Shown: positions 9,401-21,093, counted from the stretch's first letter. The stretch is 64,000 nucleotides of DNA from Hypomesus transpacificus (GCF_021917145.1 NC_061080.1:1407497-1471496), one strand, 5' to 3'. Translations and numbers: made by a program. The notes: generated by a model from the sequence alone, not told the origin.

Positions 9401-11860
9401 CATTCATTTGAATCAGGAGTGTTGGAGCAGGGAAACTTGTAAAACAAGCAGGACAGGGTTGCCCTGAGGACCAGGGTTGGGAACCACTGGGCTAGGCTAC
9501 TGTTATTAATTATTATAAATTGGCAGCATTTATGCCATTTAGAACATACTTTATGAGTGGAAGGGGTATCTTTAAGTAGCCTTACCTTATTGCTTCAGGG
9601 GAAATAAGTGCAATATTACATTAGCTATTAGACTATTACATTAACCTGCTCCGAAATATAGTGAACTTAGTTTAGGTGTGGGGGGGGTTGTTGTTGGGAC
9701 AGACCTGCCCCCACTGCAACAAAAAAAAATCCAAAAGGAAACACTGACCTCTTAAAAAGCCCCACTCACACTGGGTGAGTAGCGTCCTTTCAATAACAAT
9801 GACTGAAGGCGTCTGTGTAGGAGGACTGTTTCCATAAGGATGTGACGTTCATGGATTTATTATTGAGTGAGGGGAGCGATTTTTGAATGAGATAGATTGG
9901 AAAGTTTGGGAATATTTTACAGCCCTAACCAGCACTCATGGGTCTCAGTAAGATAACTGTCAATGCTGCAAAGCCAATAATGGAATATTTAATGAGTATG
10001 GATCCGAGATTTAATTGGCCATTTGGAAACCTGAGTGACTATGCAGAATTCTGATTGACTCAGCAAGGTGATTGCATTTACCAATTCCGAGGCAGAATTG
10101 GAGGCGATATACAAATACACTGACAACTGGAAGACATAGTTAATCAAATGCTACACAGCAACAGGAGTGCTAGTAGCCTTGAGGCTAATGAGGTCATGCT
10201 GGAGTACGAATTACCAGGTGGGTTGTTCCTTCGGTGAGCATGGGGGTCTTCTGGTTCATCAAAGATGCTGGAAGCCATCTTGTCTTTTCGAGCAGGGGGC
10301 TTCTCCTCTGCGCCAAAAGAGATGTTAGAAGCTCCACCTGGAGGACGCAAGACTCTGAACAAAGTGAGAAAAAAGAAACATTCTAAATGAATCTCCACAT
10401 TTCATCTACCTGCTTGGGCAAATTAGTCACAGTTCATCCATAAAACTCAAACAGTTCAGTCAATCTTGTCAGATGAAGCATCTTCGGCCTGTAATGGTGT
10501 GTACTATGCCCCTTTTAAAACAGGATTTTACAGGGTTATACCAGGTAACAAATATTACTCGACTCAATTTCAACTCTGGCTCCACTCATTCTGCATGCAA
10601 TGATGGGCACGTTCTTACATTAGGAGAGGCCACTACAACAAAGAATTGCCGTCACTTGACAGTTTTGTGTTTGAAACAGTTAACATTTAACAATTGGTTA
10701 CTTTATAACAAACATCTGGGTGATCACAGATATTCGAATATTTGGTCTGTTAACTGATGCATGTCAGATTTATTGTAAGACTCATTATTTATTGCATCTA
10801 CTCGGGATTGATCAAATTGGCCGATAGATAGGTTTGCTAAGTGATTTCATGCTCCCTTGTAAAGTACTTAAGTCTTTTTTTTTATACAAAAATAATGTAT
10901 TTTATTTTGATACATGATGTGGCTGGTGTATTTTTTTGTTCATTTTGATGCACTTAAAATTAAGGTACTTGATAACTCTTTTTATTTTATTTTGGTGCAT
11001 CTTTGCCCATCCCTGGTTGCTACAAAGGCTGTTTCTGTGGTCAGCGGGTCATAAAATAGGGATGTCATTGTAGCTCTCTGTCATAGGGCTGCCGTTTAGG
11101 AATCGCACCCTCAATCAGTCTACTGTTACATGAACGATATATACTCAATCAAGCGGCTTTTGCCAATCAGAGCACAATTGATTGGAACATTTGCATAAGT
11201 AATTTAGATATTTAAGCACGTCTACTGGCACAGTAGATGCCAAGGCAGTTGGCCATATGGAGATGGCTAGCACAAGCAAGCTTCACATCCGTAGGGGCCC
11301 CACCCAACCATAAAATTAGCTGATGATGCTGCATGGCAAACCTCTGAAGTTTCATTTAAAAAAAAGAATAGCTGGCAGGCGGGTGGTAACTAATGCCGTG
11401 TATAATGCTTCTAACATAGCACTCGAAAGACACCAGTGTTGGCAAGCACAGAAAACTATTAATGTCTGGGTGCAGACATACATGTCTAGCTAGCTAGCCA
11501 GCAGAGCAGCCAAGCTGTCAGCGACGTTCCACAAAGGGAGGCAGGGAGGGGGCAATCAATGGTAGCTTGCTAGCTAGGTAAGTTAGCACCCTGCGAATCC
11601 TGGCAACAGAAAACTAGCACGCTGTCGACAAAGTGTTTTAGCACAAGGGGGGACAACGTATTGTCTTGATTGTTATTAATGCGAACCCTTCATGTAGATT
11701 TCCTCAATGTTACACAAAGCTAACGTTGGACAACTAGCTAGCTAGCATGGCAAACAAGATTCAAAATCACATGCACACATGGAAAATTGCAGACACCGTT
11801 ATACCTGGAACTGCTTTTAGAGCCAGGATCCATCCCTTGAAACGTGGTTGTCGTCGTCAT
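6466..11860 (-). CDS. jpt1: Jupiter microtubule-associated homolog 1 (HN1)
   Basis: Five exons: 11805-11860, 10215-10354, 7454-7554, 7310-7337 and 6466-6605 (56, 140, 101, 28 and 140 bp; 465 bp in all). They join in phase into a 154-residue protein, the same length as human JPT1/HN1. The start [19 protein letters not shown], the next block [14 protein letters not shown] followed by [14 protein letters not shown], and the C-terminus [14 protein letters not shown] are the family's signature segments. The middle is divergent and low in order. The family protein is small, largely disordered and linked to microtubules and cell-cycle or signalling roles; no enzymatic motif is expected or seen. Introns 1 to 4 contain several DNA transposons, including one nested stack. 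The gene is immediately downstream of sumo2 on the same strand, as in human. Which of the teleost duplicates (a or b) this is cannot be said. Confidence 0.93.
6620..7135. repeat. ACACACCCTAAAC-type simple repeat split by a transposon
   Basis: Degenerate tandem repeat of CCTAAACACACACA/CGTAAACACAGACA units in the last jpt1 intron. It is interrupted at 6687-7004 by a hAT-type element whose flanks repeat CACCC. Confidence 0.7.
6687..7004. mobile_element. non-autonomous hAT-type element, copy A (318 bp, TSD CACCC)
   Basis: Left end CAGTGTTTCCCCTATG and right end CAGGGGAAACACTG form inverted termini. CACCC at 6682-6686 is repeated at 7005-7009, a 5-bp target duplication. Its interior, including the stretch GTAAGTCGTATAACTTATGT, is closely related to the larger copy at 8472-9746. 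No transposase is present. Confidence 0.75.
7555..8466 (-). other. jpt1 intron 2, proximal part
   Basis: Intronic sequence between exon 3 (7454-7554) and the nested transposon stack starting at 8472. It contains A-runs near 7760 and a T-run near 7888, and otherwise nothing recognisable. Confidence 0.5.
8659..9004. mobile_element. hAT-type element, copy C (346 bp, TSD CAGTT), nested in copy B
   Basis: CAGTGTTTCCCACAGATTAG at the left and GTGTGGGAAACACTG at the right are inverted termini, flanked by CAGTT at 8654-8658 and 9005-9009. Copy A supplies the uninterrupted site (TTGTCAGTTCATTTAAGCC), which shows directly that this is an insertion. The interior is shared with the element at 28973-29698, including GTGGCGGCCGGTGT near the right end. 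Confidence 0.8.
9316..9489. mobile_element. hAT MITE, 174 bp, 8-bp TSD GGCTAGGC, nested in copy B
   Basis: The first 30 bases (beginning CAGTGGTTCCCAACCC) are an exact inverted repeat of the last 30. GGCTAGGC at 9308-9315 is repeated exactly at 9490-9497. Eight-base duplications and CAGTGGTTC ends are standard for hAT. The element has no coding capacity. Confidence 0.9.
9752..10214 (-). other. jpt1 intron 2, distal part
   Basis: Intron sequence between the transposon stack and exon 2. No further element is seen. Confidence 0.45.
10355..11804 (-). other. jpt1 intron 1
   Basis: A 1.45 kb intron. Its 5' portion (11488-11750) carries the GCTAGC-rich cluster annotated separately. The rest holds AT-rich sequence with no recognised gene or element. 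Confidence 0.5.
11488..11750. promoter_or_regulatory. GCTAGCTAG/AACGTT motif cluster, start of jpt1 intron 1
   Basis: Repeated GCTAGC, CTAGCTAG and CTAACGTT words within 260 bp, starting 55 bases inside intron 1. The same word family appears just inside intron 1 of sumo2 and of gga3. A regulatory or replication role is inference only. Confidence 0.35.
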
Positions 11861-12275
11861 TTTACTAAAAAATCTGGTTAGAGGTGTTTGACTAGAATTT
11901 GATAAATGTTTAGTTCTGTACCAATAGCTCACCACCTCATCTCGTTCACCCCTGCAGCCGGTGGAAGCAAAATTAATCAATCGACAGATGAACGTGGAGA
12001 GGGCGTTTCTGCCATTTAAGTCCCACCCCTCTTTGGTAGATCTGATATCCTGTGATCCTTCGAGAAATACAGTGCGTTTGAGGGGATAAGCAGCATCTTG
12101 AACAAACGTCATTTATGAAACGACTAGAAAAAGTAGTTCAGCATGCACAAAATGTGTAGGGATTGTAAAATAATGTAAAATGTAGCTAATGAGTTAGAAA
12201 GCATCAATGTATGACCTGCATGTAGCCGCATCTTACATAAAAAACACAAAAACAAATGTTCTAAAAAAGAATCTA
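11861..12275. other. spacer between jpt1 ATG and sumo2 poly(A) signal
   Basis: Holds the jpt1 5' UTR and promoter. No TATA box was identified. Nothing else is recognised. Confidence 0.4.
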
Positions 12276-12281
12276 TTTATT
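12276..12281 (-). terminator. sumo2: poly(A) signal of sumo2
   Basis: AATAAA on the minus strand, about 430 bases after the sumo2 stop codon. Confidence 0.55.
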
Positions 12282-12710
12282 CAATAACTTTCCATAGTCT
12301 TAACTAAGTAAATCAAAATACATATCTATTTGAAAAACGATTTCAAGCAAGCATTTCACAACAAAGTAGGCCTATAAAACGTTCAAGATTCCATTTCGGA
12401 AAACATGATGAAGATGCATGTGAACAGGAGGGAAACAGATGTTTGCTGACTAGCACATGTCAATCTTGTGGAATAAAATGCACAAAGATGTACACACCTT
12501 TCCAAAAGAATCAATTTTTCATTAACATAAAATGCTTTTAATCCATCTTCCATTCCTTAACTTAACTCCCCTTATAATAAAATTCAAAATGTTTTCAAAT
12601 TAAAATGACTGGCAACATTGTAAGTCAGGGAGGAGTACGAAAATACATAATATTCGTTCCCAAGTGAACAAAGGATAAGGGAGGTAGCAGTTGTAGCCAG
12701 GAAATTGTCT

Positions 12711-13907
12711 TCAGTGAGGATATCCCCCTGTTTGTTGCTGGAACACATCGATTGTGTCTTCATCCTCCATTTCTAACTGCAATATAAAAAACAAAGTTTA
12801 GACAGTTGTAGCAAGACTTGCAACTGATATGGGTGACTGTATGCGGAGTAGACATGCTTCAAGGAACAAGAGCGGTAGATGAACATCTTCATTTGGGATT
12901 TTGAAAAAAAGGATTAAGACAGACATGTAGGTCTTCAATTATTTAAATGTAAAATCTACAATAAAAGATTATAACAGATATGACTGTGAGGAAGGGCATT
13001 ATACAAACGTATCACTTACCTGTGATGGTGTGTCTGTTTCATTAATGGGTTGACCATCAAATCTAAACCGTATTTGTCTCATCGTCAATCCCTGCGGACG
13101 GACGTTCAATTCACATTTCTTCATTCAAAAGATTCACTGTATGACTACAACATGAAATCCACATCTAGGCTGATTACAAGGTTGAGAAGTAGCCGAGGCT
13201 ACATGAGTTGATGCTATGTCTTACCTGTCTTTCACAATATGCCTTCATGAGTTTGTTGAGAGGTGTATGTCTTTTGATCTTAAACTGCACCACGGAACCG
13301 TCCTGTCCTGCCACCTTCAGGTTGATGTGCTCATTGTTCTCAGTCTTAACTACCTCCTGTACAGATAAACACCAAACGCAGAAGACCCATCCATCACGTT
13401 TCAGGATAATAGTATAGTACACGTACACTAAAATGTTCTCTAGCTGAACACATTTGAGTACGGAATATCCAACTGTAGAGCTATATTTGTCAGAAACTTA
13501 GGCTACCTTGGTTTTGTGATGTCACGGCTAGCTGGGTAGCATCTGCACAACTACAGTAGCGTATTTTATGCTAGTCGGGCTAGCTCGCTAGTTTAACGCT
13601 AATAGTAGTTGGCTAACGTTAATAATGTAAGCCCATCTGTGCACATAATTACAAAAAAAATTCTAACACGGTTTCGGATCTACTGTAACTGCCTCACTTA
13701 CCAAGTAAAAGCGCTAGCTTGCTAGCCAAGTGAGCGCAAAATCTTTGAACCAAGCAAGTTAGGTCTGTGTTATTAAGCTTTTTCTCCATAACCAAGAGAT
13801 TTATCGCCACAGCATAAGATGCGTTATATGTCGTAGAGAACGGACAGTCTTAATAATATTGTAAATAAACATGTCCCATCCCTCACCTTGGGTTTCTCGT
13901 CTGCCAT
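12711..13907 (-). CDS. sumo2: small ubiquitin-related modifier 2
   Basis: Four exons: 13887-13907, 13225-13356, 13020-13091 and 12711-12776 (21, 132, 72 and 66 bp) give a 96-residue protein that is nearly identical to vertebrate SUMO2/3. The first exon reads MADEKPK, as in SUMO2 rather than SUMO3. Lys11 lies in the VKTE consensus used for poly-SUMO chains, the core [20 protein letters not shown] and [10 protein letters not shown] of the ubiquitin fold are intact, and the QQQTGG C-terminus is followed by YPH, to be removed by SENP proteases before E1 activation. SUMO2 is conjugated to lysines of mainly nuclear proteins through SAE1/2 and UBC9. The retained introns and conserved splice positions argue against a processed copy. 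The gene sits between gga3 and jpt1, all on the minus strand; in human NUP85 lies between SUMO2 and GGA3, and it is missing here. Confidence 0.97.
13527..13728. promoter_or_regulatory. GCTAGC/TAACGTTA motif cluster in sumo2 intron 1
   Basis: Words such as GGCTAGCT, GCTAGTCGGGCTAGC, GGCTAACGTTAA and GCTAGCTTGCTAGCC fall within 200 bp, starting about 160 bases downstream of exon 1. It parallels the clusters in jpt1 and gga3. Confidence 0.35.
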
Positions 13908-14089
13908 GTCGGATATGGATGATGAGCGCTCAGCGGCTGTTTCTGTGCGCTCACAATGCCACCAGACAGCCAGGACAAGAGCGCCAGTTTGTGCACAATT
14001 GAGGTAGCTTGAATTCCACGCATTTTCTATTCCACCGGCCTCACACACATTTAGATTGTTAATCAAAAACACAATACAAACACAATTTT

Positions 14090-14095
14090 TTTATT
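14090..14095 (-). terminator. gga3: candidate poly(A) signal of gga3
   Basis: AATAAA on the minus strand, 180 bases upstream of the sumo2 ATG. The stretch 14096-15344 would be a 1.25 kb gga3 3' UTR; I see no other gene in it. A nearer signal could be used instead. Confidence 0.4.
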
Positions 14096-15344
14096 TGTAT
14101 AAATAGGCCTACTTTAATTATTCATGCAGAGAACGTCTAAAAATATGAACTTAACCAATAAAGAGCTCATCTGATCATATGGACAAACACAGCAATAATT
14201 TATGACAACCTGGTTTAAGGATGCTTGAAGAATTCTTAATTGTAACAAGCTCCGACAGAATGCATTCAACACAATCACATAGTAGCTTATAGACGTATAG
14301 CCTACTTAAAGAATGGTGGGGCAAGCAATTTAAACGTAATTGTATAAAACTGCCAAGAATACCATTTCAAAAATGAAACGAAATTGTGTGTCTTTCAGGC
14401 AGAAACATAACTTTTTCAAAACGGCATTCTTTTGAGTGAGCTCCGTTTTCACTGCTGTTAATTGAACAGCTATTCAGTTTGTTGCTCTAGCGGCTATAGT
14501 CTAGCCTCAATATAGCTTGACCTGCGGAGCAAAACCAATTTAATTGCAAAACTGTTATGATAATGTCAGCAGATGAGAGTGTGGGGGAGGAATTCAACGA
14601 GACACTGCGATGTCTAAACTGCGTGCAAAGCTGATTAACACTACTTCTCAAAAACAATTAGGCAATGCATCCATGACAATCACTCAAACTGAAATAAAAA
14701 CGGAGGGATCTGCAGGCTATCAAGTTTCTTACGGAGTCGGGTGATACAACTAAAGATAGAAATAAAAGGAATCCCATCTGTAATCAAATAAGGCTATAGT
14801 AGAATGACATGAATAGGTCTCTGTAAATATAAGATAAATAACTTTCAAAGTAACATAAATAAGACTCCCAAGTAGTTTCACCAACTGATTGTGAAACCAA
14901 CCATAAAAAAAAGACTGAATTGTAGTGAAGTTCGCAATGCTCTGTTTTCTATGAGCTAGTGACCCCCATTCATGTCACGTTTGTTCACCTCGGCTTGAAC
15001 GTTGAATAGTTACCGTAAATACTTTTCAAGTGTACGTCATTCTGAAACCAAACATTGTAAGTCTGTATGGAATTCTAAAGTGCAATCATTCTGTAACAAC
15101 TCAGACAATGGAGTTGATTGACTAGAGGGAGCAAGTTGCAACCAAATTGCACTGAACACAAATGATAAAATAATATGAATAGTAACAGTATTTTGTAACT
15201 CACTGGGATGAAACACTCACAAATACACTGACCTCCCCTACACCCCGCAAATATTGTCTCAGTAGAGCGTATGCTCAAAGCTGTCTGCACCATGTGTTGC
15301 TGGCTACACTGTCCTGGCACTGTTTTGGTGGTTGAGGCAGAGGG

Positions 15345-16175
15345 CTATAGAACCCCCCATCTCTCGGCCGGGGGGAACTGGTCCACCTCTCCTGTTTCCG
15401 TGCATTGCTGGTCTCCCAGAGTGAACGTCAGCTTGTATCTCATCCGGACCTTATCCTGAAACACACGCACGCACGCACGTCATTGCCTTGATAACTCAGC
15501 CTGGCGGTTAGCACTGCATACACTTTCACAAATCTTTGTTGAGAGGGGCGTACGCAACGAGTACGACTAATTCAATAGATGAAAATAATACAAAATAATA
15601 ATATGTCGACCACTATATAAAAACAAAACCCTCCCCAAAAAACAGACGAATTATAAGCAGCACGAAACAGCTTCCTGTCCTCTCTTTGGACCGCGTCAGT
15701 GTGACACAACTGGCATACCTTCAGCGGATTGGCCAGCAGCATGACCTGAGTGATGGCGGCAGGGGGCAGGATGGGGCTGAATGCCGCTAGCTCCGTCCCC
15801 GACGGCGGCTGCAGCCTCACCTTCATTGACTGACCACAGTAGAGAGGGAGAAAAAACGGCGCTGACATCGATACGCCCAGTGCATCATTGTGGCGTTTCC
15901 ACACGATTTTTGTGCAGCAGAAACTTTTCAAGACTGTGGAGGTTGAGTGCCAGGCCTTTTACCTTGGGCACGGCGGCCTGCAGGACTACGTTGCTGATGG
16001 GCAGGGGGGCTGTATTCAACATGGACACCACTATCACCAGAACATCGGGCCTGCCAGAGGGACAGTCGGTAGCAAAGTGGAGAAGAACCCGGATGCCGTC
16101 TTTATCGTACGCCGTCACAGGGCACACTTTGCCTTTGTTACCACAGGTAACCGAGAGAGAGAGACACAGAGAGTG

Positions 16176-16238
<63 letters not shown>

Positions 16239-19200
16239 ACAAACTGTCCATCAACCAAGCTTTACATCAAGAGTTCTGTAATATTAGTCATTAGCCATTC
16301 GCTGACGCTACCATTTCTGTAAACTACAATACCCCCAAATCCAGTATGGGATACTCAGTCAGCGCAACTCACTAGGCCTGATAGACTCCAGGGGAACGTG
16401 GACATTGGCTAGGGAGATCTCCGGGGCCACGCCTGGGCTGGCCAAGCCCAGAGGGATGACAGGAGACAGGGAGCGAAGCAGGGGGCTGTCGTCTGCCTGG
16501 GGCCTGGTGGTGGGCAGGCTGGAGGCTCCAGGTGCTGCTATGCCCAGGGGGAGAGGGCTGGATCTGGAAGGTGCAATGCCCATGCTGGAGGTCCCACCCA
16601 TAGCATCCCCTATCCCAAACAAGCAATCAGGGTCCAACATACCAGGCATGCTGTAGAGATAAAGAGACAAAACACTGTATTGTGAAAAATAAATAATCAT
16701 AAATCACAAATCATACCTCCTCAACCACTATAAATAAAGCAATATAACATTGTCAGTTCCAGGGAAACAGACAGATGAAGGGCACTAGGAAAGGACAAGA
16801 CACCCTCACCTCTTGGGGTTTCCCAGGTCCAGCATAGCCAGGTCTTGCAGGCCGCTGTGGCTGAGGGAGGCGGAGGCCGACAGAGAACCAATGGGAAAGG
16901 ACAAAAAGGTAGCACTGGAGGATTGTGGGTAGCTAATCGGGTCAGGGCAGTTTGACACCGGCGTCGCGGACGAGGGGGCTGCAGGGAACGCAGAGGTGGC
17001 GAAGGGGAAAGGGACAGTGCTGGAGGATTGTGGGTAGGGGACCGATGAAGAGGCTGTGGTCAAAGTGTTTGGGGATGCTGCTGAGGTTGGCGGTGCTGAG
17101 GAGAAGGCAGGAGCTGTGATGGTTGTACTGCCAAAGAGGTCCAAAGCCATGTGGGGTGCCTGGCAGAGAGAGTGGGAAACGGTGCCATCATACCTCCATG
17201 TAGACATAACTTGAAGAGACCATTCGGTCCCAGTTCATTCATTAAAAAAAAAAACCTTTGAAATGTAAACACACTGAAATATATGCCTACCTGTGATGAC
17301 AATTGCTGACTGAAGACGTCATCTTTTGGCGTCTCTGTCACTGCTCCACTCAGAGCGGGAACGGGGTCATTAAGGCCTTAAAAACAAGCAGACAAAGCCC
17401 TTTCACACCCCTTGTCACCAGCTCCGAATCACTCCACTCGAGCAAGAGTCTCGAGGCGTTACCTAAAGAGATGAGCTCTTCATCTAGCAGGGAGAGGGCT
17501 GTGGAGGGTTTGCTGGGGCTAGGGGCATCGCTGGGAGCAGGACAAAAGGCCTGGGAGGAGGCAGAGCCGTAAAGCAGGTCGGCTGGGATGGAGAGACTGG
17601 GCTCTGGGTGCTGGACTGTGGGGGTCAGCCCTGGAGGGGAGGGGCTCTGGAGGTCCAGCCCCGCCAGGTCTATCAGAATCTCCGATTGGCTGGTATCTTT
17701 GGTGCCTGTCCAGGAGAAGGAGAGAATAGAGAATGTGTGGGAATATTTGAAGGCAAATTCATTTACGAAGTATGGTTTGATGAGACAAATTCATTACATA
17801 AAAATACATGTCTACACATGGTACACTAGTGGAAGATGAGGAAATATACAGAAGTAAAGTGGGGGGAAAAAGGTTGCGGATGTCGTACATTGGGAGTAGG
17901 AATGTTCCGCAGGCTCCATCTCTCCGTTGATCTTCTGCCCTTCCACGATCTTCCGATACGAGTTGATGACGCGGGAGAGGTCATCGCTGGCCTGCAGGAT
18001 GTCTCCTAGTGGTTCGGACAAGGGGTCAGAGGTCAGACCAGGAGGGAAGCCATCGATTTGGCCAATGACGTCGAGGGAGAGTTAGGGTTCTCACCCAAGC
18101 TGCTGTCGTTGTCCTCGGTCTCCGTGGCCAGCTTAAACACGGTCTGCCTGAGTTTGTCACAGTCTCCGTATAGCTCCTTTAATGTCAAACAAATAACAAT
18201 GGTCCAATAGAAAAATCCACTAAGAATCACCCTATGACAATGCATTACTTCCTGATTATGTCCTGCTTTAATTGTATTTTTAACTGCAGGATAAGTATTT
18301 TCTGTACACTGTTACATATCAACTGAGGTCATTAGTGCTATCGTAGAACTGTGAGACGTGTTCTCAGCCTCAGGAACGCTAAACATCAAGACATCCTTTG
18401 TAGCAGATCTTATGAGCTTTAAATGATCTAATTGTATTTTATATTGATGTTTTACCTTGTGTTATAATCTTAACTGTAGCACTTTGATATTGATTTCAAA
18501 TGTAAAATGCATCAGAGATAAAAAAAACTATCATTATTATTAGGTCATTCCAGTCAAGTGATTAAGACTGAAAATTGGTGGACCGACCCTGATGACCAGT
18601 CAGGCGATTAAGACTGAACATTGGTGGACCGACCCTGATGACCAGTGAGGCGATTAAGACTGAACATTGGTAGACCGACCCTGATGAGCTCCTTGTCGCC
18701 GTCGGTGGACTCCTCTCTGCTGAAGTGGCTCAGCATCTCGTGGAGCAGCTTGACGCTGTTGCTGACCTCCTCCAGAGTGCCGCTGCGCCTGGAGGCCCTC
18801 TGGGCCCTCACCTCATCCTGTAACAATTACAATAACAATAATGACAGCTACGCTTTTGCCCGGCGGCGTAGAAACCCAGGTGCCGGGGCCAAGTCAGCAT
18901 TTCCACGGCACGCTGTTCTGAACACAAAGAATAGCCGACGGCTGGTGGACGCATAAAGGGGGAATTCACACAGTTTTTTAATACACTTACTGTTGAAGTC
19001 ATCCGTGATTTGGATTTGACATTTGTGTGCATTTGTGTGTTTGTGTGTGTGAAGGAAGGTGGGCTTATGCCTCTGCTATTACAGAACAACAAAACCAGGT
19101 TTTTTTTCTGAGTGTAAGCTGGCCCTCACCTCCTTGACCATGTTCTTGATCAGGCGGTTGGCTTCCTGCAAATCCTCTGGTTTCTTACTCTTCAGAAGCT

Positions 19201-21093
19201 CTGCCAATCGCTGCGGACGGAGCACAATCGCCAGTCAAGAGGAAGCCTCCCCCTCATGTTTCCCATGGCACGTAACCAATCACAACACTTCCCTCCCGTC
19301 TGGGATAACATGTCTTATGAAAACAACTAGGACCATGGATCACCCGGAGGGTACAGTAAAGGGAAACATGCTGTCCCTGTTCACCCCCTGATGATGGGAT
19401 TACGAGTATCGGGGGGAGACACTGTGTTCCAGCCGCGGTTGACGGAAGAACAACGGCACGTCCGGCTGCGACGCAAAACCCTCTTTCCGCGAAACTCTTT
19501 CCATGACTTTGGGGGTTGGAAGACTCCCACGCCCGTGACCCTCCCTCTCACCTTACTCTTCTCCTCGTTCTCAAACACTGGGTTCTTAGGGTGAGCCGGG
19601 GGCGAAGCCATCAAGGTCTTCTCCGGCGGGACGGCTGGGTCCTCGCTGACGACACCTGAGAGTGTTGTCCTTCGTTAGAAGACAGCGACTACTGTGGCGA
19701 TTTTGACCGTTGATGGAGAAGGAGAACGTTGGGTTTGGGATGGAATGTCTTACCCTGTCTCTTGAGCATCTGGTAAGCTTCACTGATCTTAGCTTCATCG
19801 GGTAGAGAGTGTGTCCAACTGAAGATGATCTCGATCACTTTCATTTTGACCCTTTCTGATACTCGATCTCCTAGGTACTAGGAGGAGAAAAAGGCTATTG
19901 ATACACACACAATATAACAACTGACCCATAACTATCGAAATGATCTTTGGTGCAGAACATGAAGTGTAATGTTAACTTACTTTGGGTGACACCACTTTAA
20001 TAAGTTCGTTCAAAAAACGAAATTTCCCCACTTCGTTGTGAAACCGTCGGCCACAGTTCTTCATGCAAGCTTCTAGTACCTGCAAGAGTTGAGATAGATA
20101 GGCTTCATGTGATGTTCACACAAACAAATTACTCCTTGAAGTGTTATGATTTCTGTGGGCGGTTACTCACCGTCAAAGCCTGTATTGCCTCCCATTCTTG
20201 CGGGGACTGAATCTTATGAGCCAACAATCTCACAGAGATCTGTGGCCTGGAATATTCATGAAACAAACATTTAACAAAGAGAAACTATTACTGGCCATAA
20301 CAATTATGATCATCTTAAAAGACCCAAATTTAGAAAGCCCCATCGATTGGAATTAAGATGACACATGGATGATAAGAAGAGCTCTGAAATAGCATGCTGA
20401 CTGACATTTGATACATGGAACATGCAGTGCAGATGGCACAACATGAACATCAAATATCCATGGTCTGTTCATACCCTTCCAACTCCTTATTCACTTGGTC
20501 GCAGAAGCCTATTATGAACTCCCAGTCTTCCTGTCTGTTAGAAGGGTTTGTGGCTTTGTCTGTAAAATGGATAGTTTTGCAGAGTTTGTTGTTATCGGTA
20601 TTCCAATACTAACCTGTCTCACTGTCTAACGGTCTAGAAAGGGGTGTGTCTCTCAGATGGAACTATGTTGATATGCTTGATACTAAACTCAAAGGAAAAA
20701 GCTTGGAGTTGACCTTACTAAGCAATATTTGCTGTGTAAATGTATATTTAACTACCTTAAAAAAATATTATTTATTATGTTAATGTATTTGCAAATAAAT
20801 ATAATAACTATACAGCTGTTTCCCCATGTTCACGTCTAGCTAAACTAGCTAGCTCTAGCTAGAAAGCTAGTTGGTAAGGCTTAGTTAGCTAAACTGGCTA
20901 TCAACATTGGAAAATGCAGGGACAATTAAACACGGTTATTGATGACAATCATAACATTATCATTAACAGATTAGCCGCAGTAAACTAGCATACTGACAAA
21001 CTGTTGGACTATCTTAAATTATATCAATATTAAGTTTATTAGCATGTACTTACTGAGCCACGACTCCAACGACTCCCCTTCCGCATCCGCCAT
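15345..21093 (-). CDS. gga3: ADP-ribosylation factor-binding protein GGA3
   Basis: Seventeen exons join in phase to 764 residues (human 723): 21054-21093, 20475-20559, 20171-20246, 19981-20079, 19754-19877, 19552-19655, 19130-19210, 18680-18817, 18095-18176, 17889-18005, 17463-17705, 17291-17376, 16810-17159, 16373-16650, 15963-16132, 15719-15829 and 15345-15455. The start MADAEGESLESWLNKATNPS matches GGA3, not GGA1. Residues about 5-140 are the VHS domain (QALTVLEACMKNCGRRFHNEVGKF), which binds acidic dileucine sorting signals. The GAT domain (about 190-315) follows for Arf-GTP and ubiquitin, with LATETEDNDSSLGDILQASD. The long Ser/Pro-rich hinge holds LLDEELISLG, matching the human WLDEELLCLG. 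The C-terminal GAE domain (VTAYDKDGIRVLLHFA to VDQFPPAERWG) binds accessory proteins. The product is a trans-Golgi clathrin adaptor. The exon 8 donor (AGG-GTCGGT) is weak and lies in a 46-bp tandem repeat. Confidence 0.97.
16153..16237. repeat. (GA)n microsatellite in a gga3 intron
   Basis: Near-continuous GA dinucleotides with a few interruptions, 20 bases from the acceptor of the exon at 15963-16132. On the coding strand it reads CT-rich and so lengthens the polypyrimidine tract. Confidence 0.85.
18552..18689. repeat. three 46-bp tandem repeats spanning the gga3 exon 8 donor
   Basis: Units at 18552-18597, 18598-18643 and 18644-18689 differ by only a few bases. On the coding strand each ends in TCATCAGG followed by GTCGGTC, which is the end of exon 8 and its donor in the unit nearest the exon. 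The donor segment is therefore present three times, 46 bases apart. Confidence 0.85.
20836..20985. promoter_or_regulatory. CTAGCTAG motif cluster in gga3 intron 1
   Basis: TCTAGCTAAACTAGCTAGC, CTAGCTAGAAAGCTAG, TTAGCTAAACTGGC and AAACTAGCA occur within 150 bp, beginning about 70 bases inside intron 1. It is the third such cluster in the window. Confidence 0.35.

Larger units (their letters stand above)
8472..9746. mobile_element. hAT-type element, copy B (long form, TSD ACCTC), host of two insertions
   Basis: Left end CCGTGTTGCATCTATG is a mutated form of the copy A end; the right end is GGAAACACTG. ACCTC at 8467-8471 is repeated at 9747-9751. The sequence matches copy A through its left half and its last 60 bases, with about 600 bp of extra interior. 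It has been split at 8659-9004 and again at 9316-9489 by other elements, so it is the oldest of the three. No open transposase frame remains. Confidence 0.75.
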
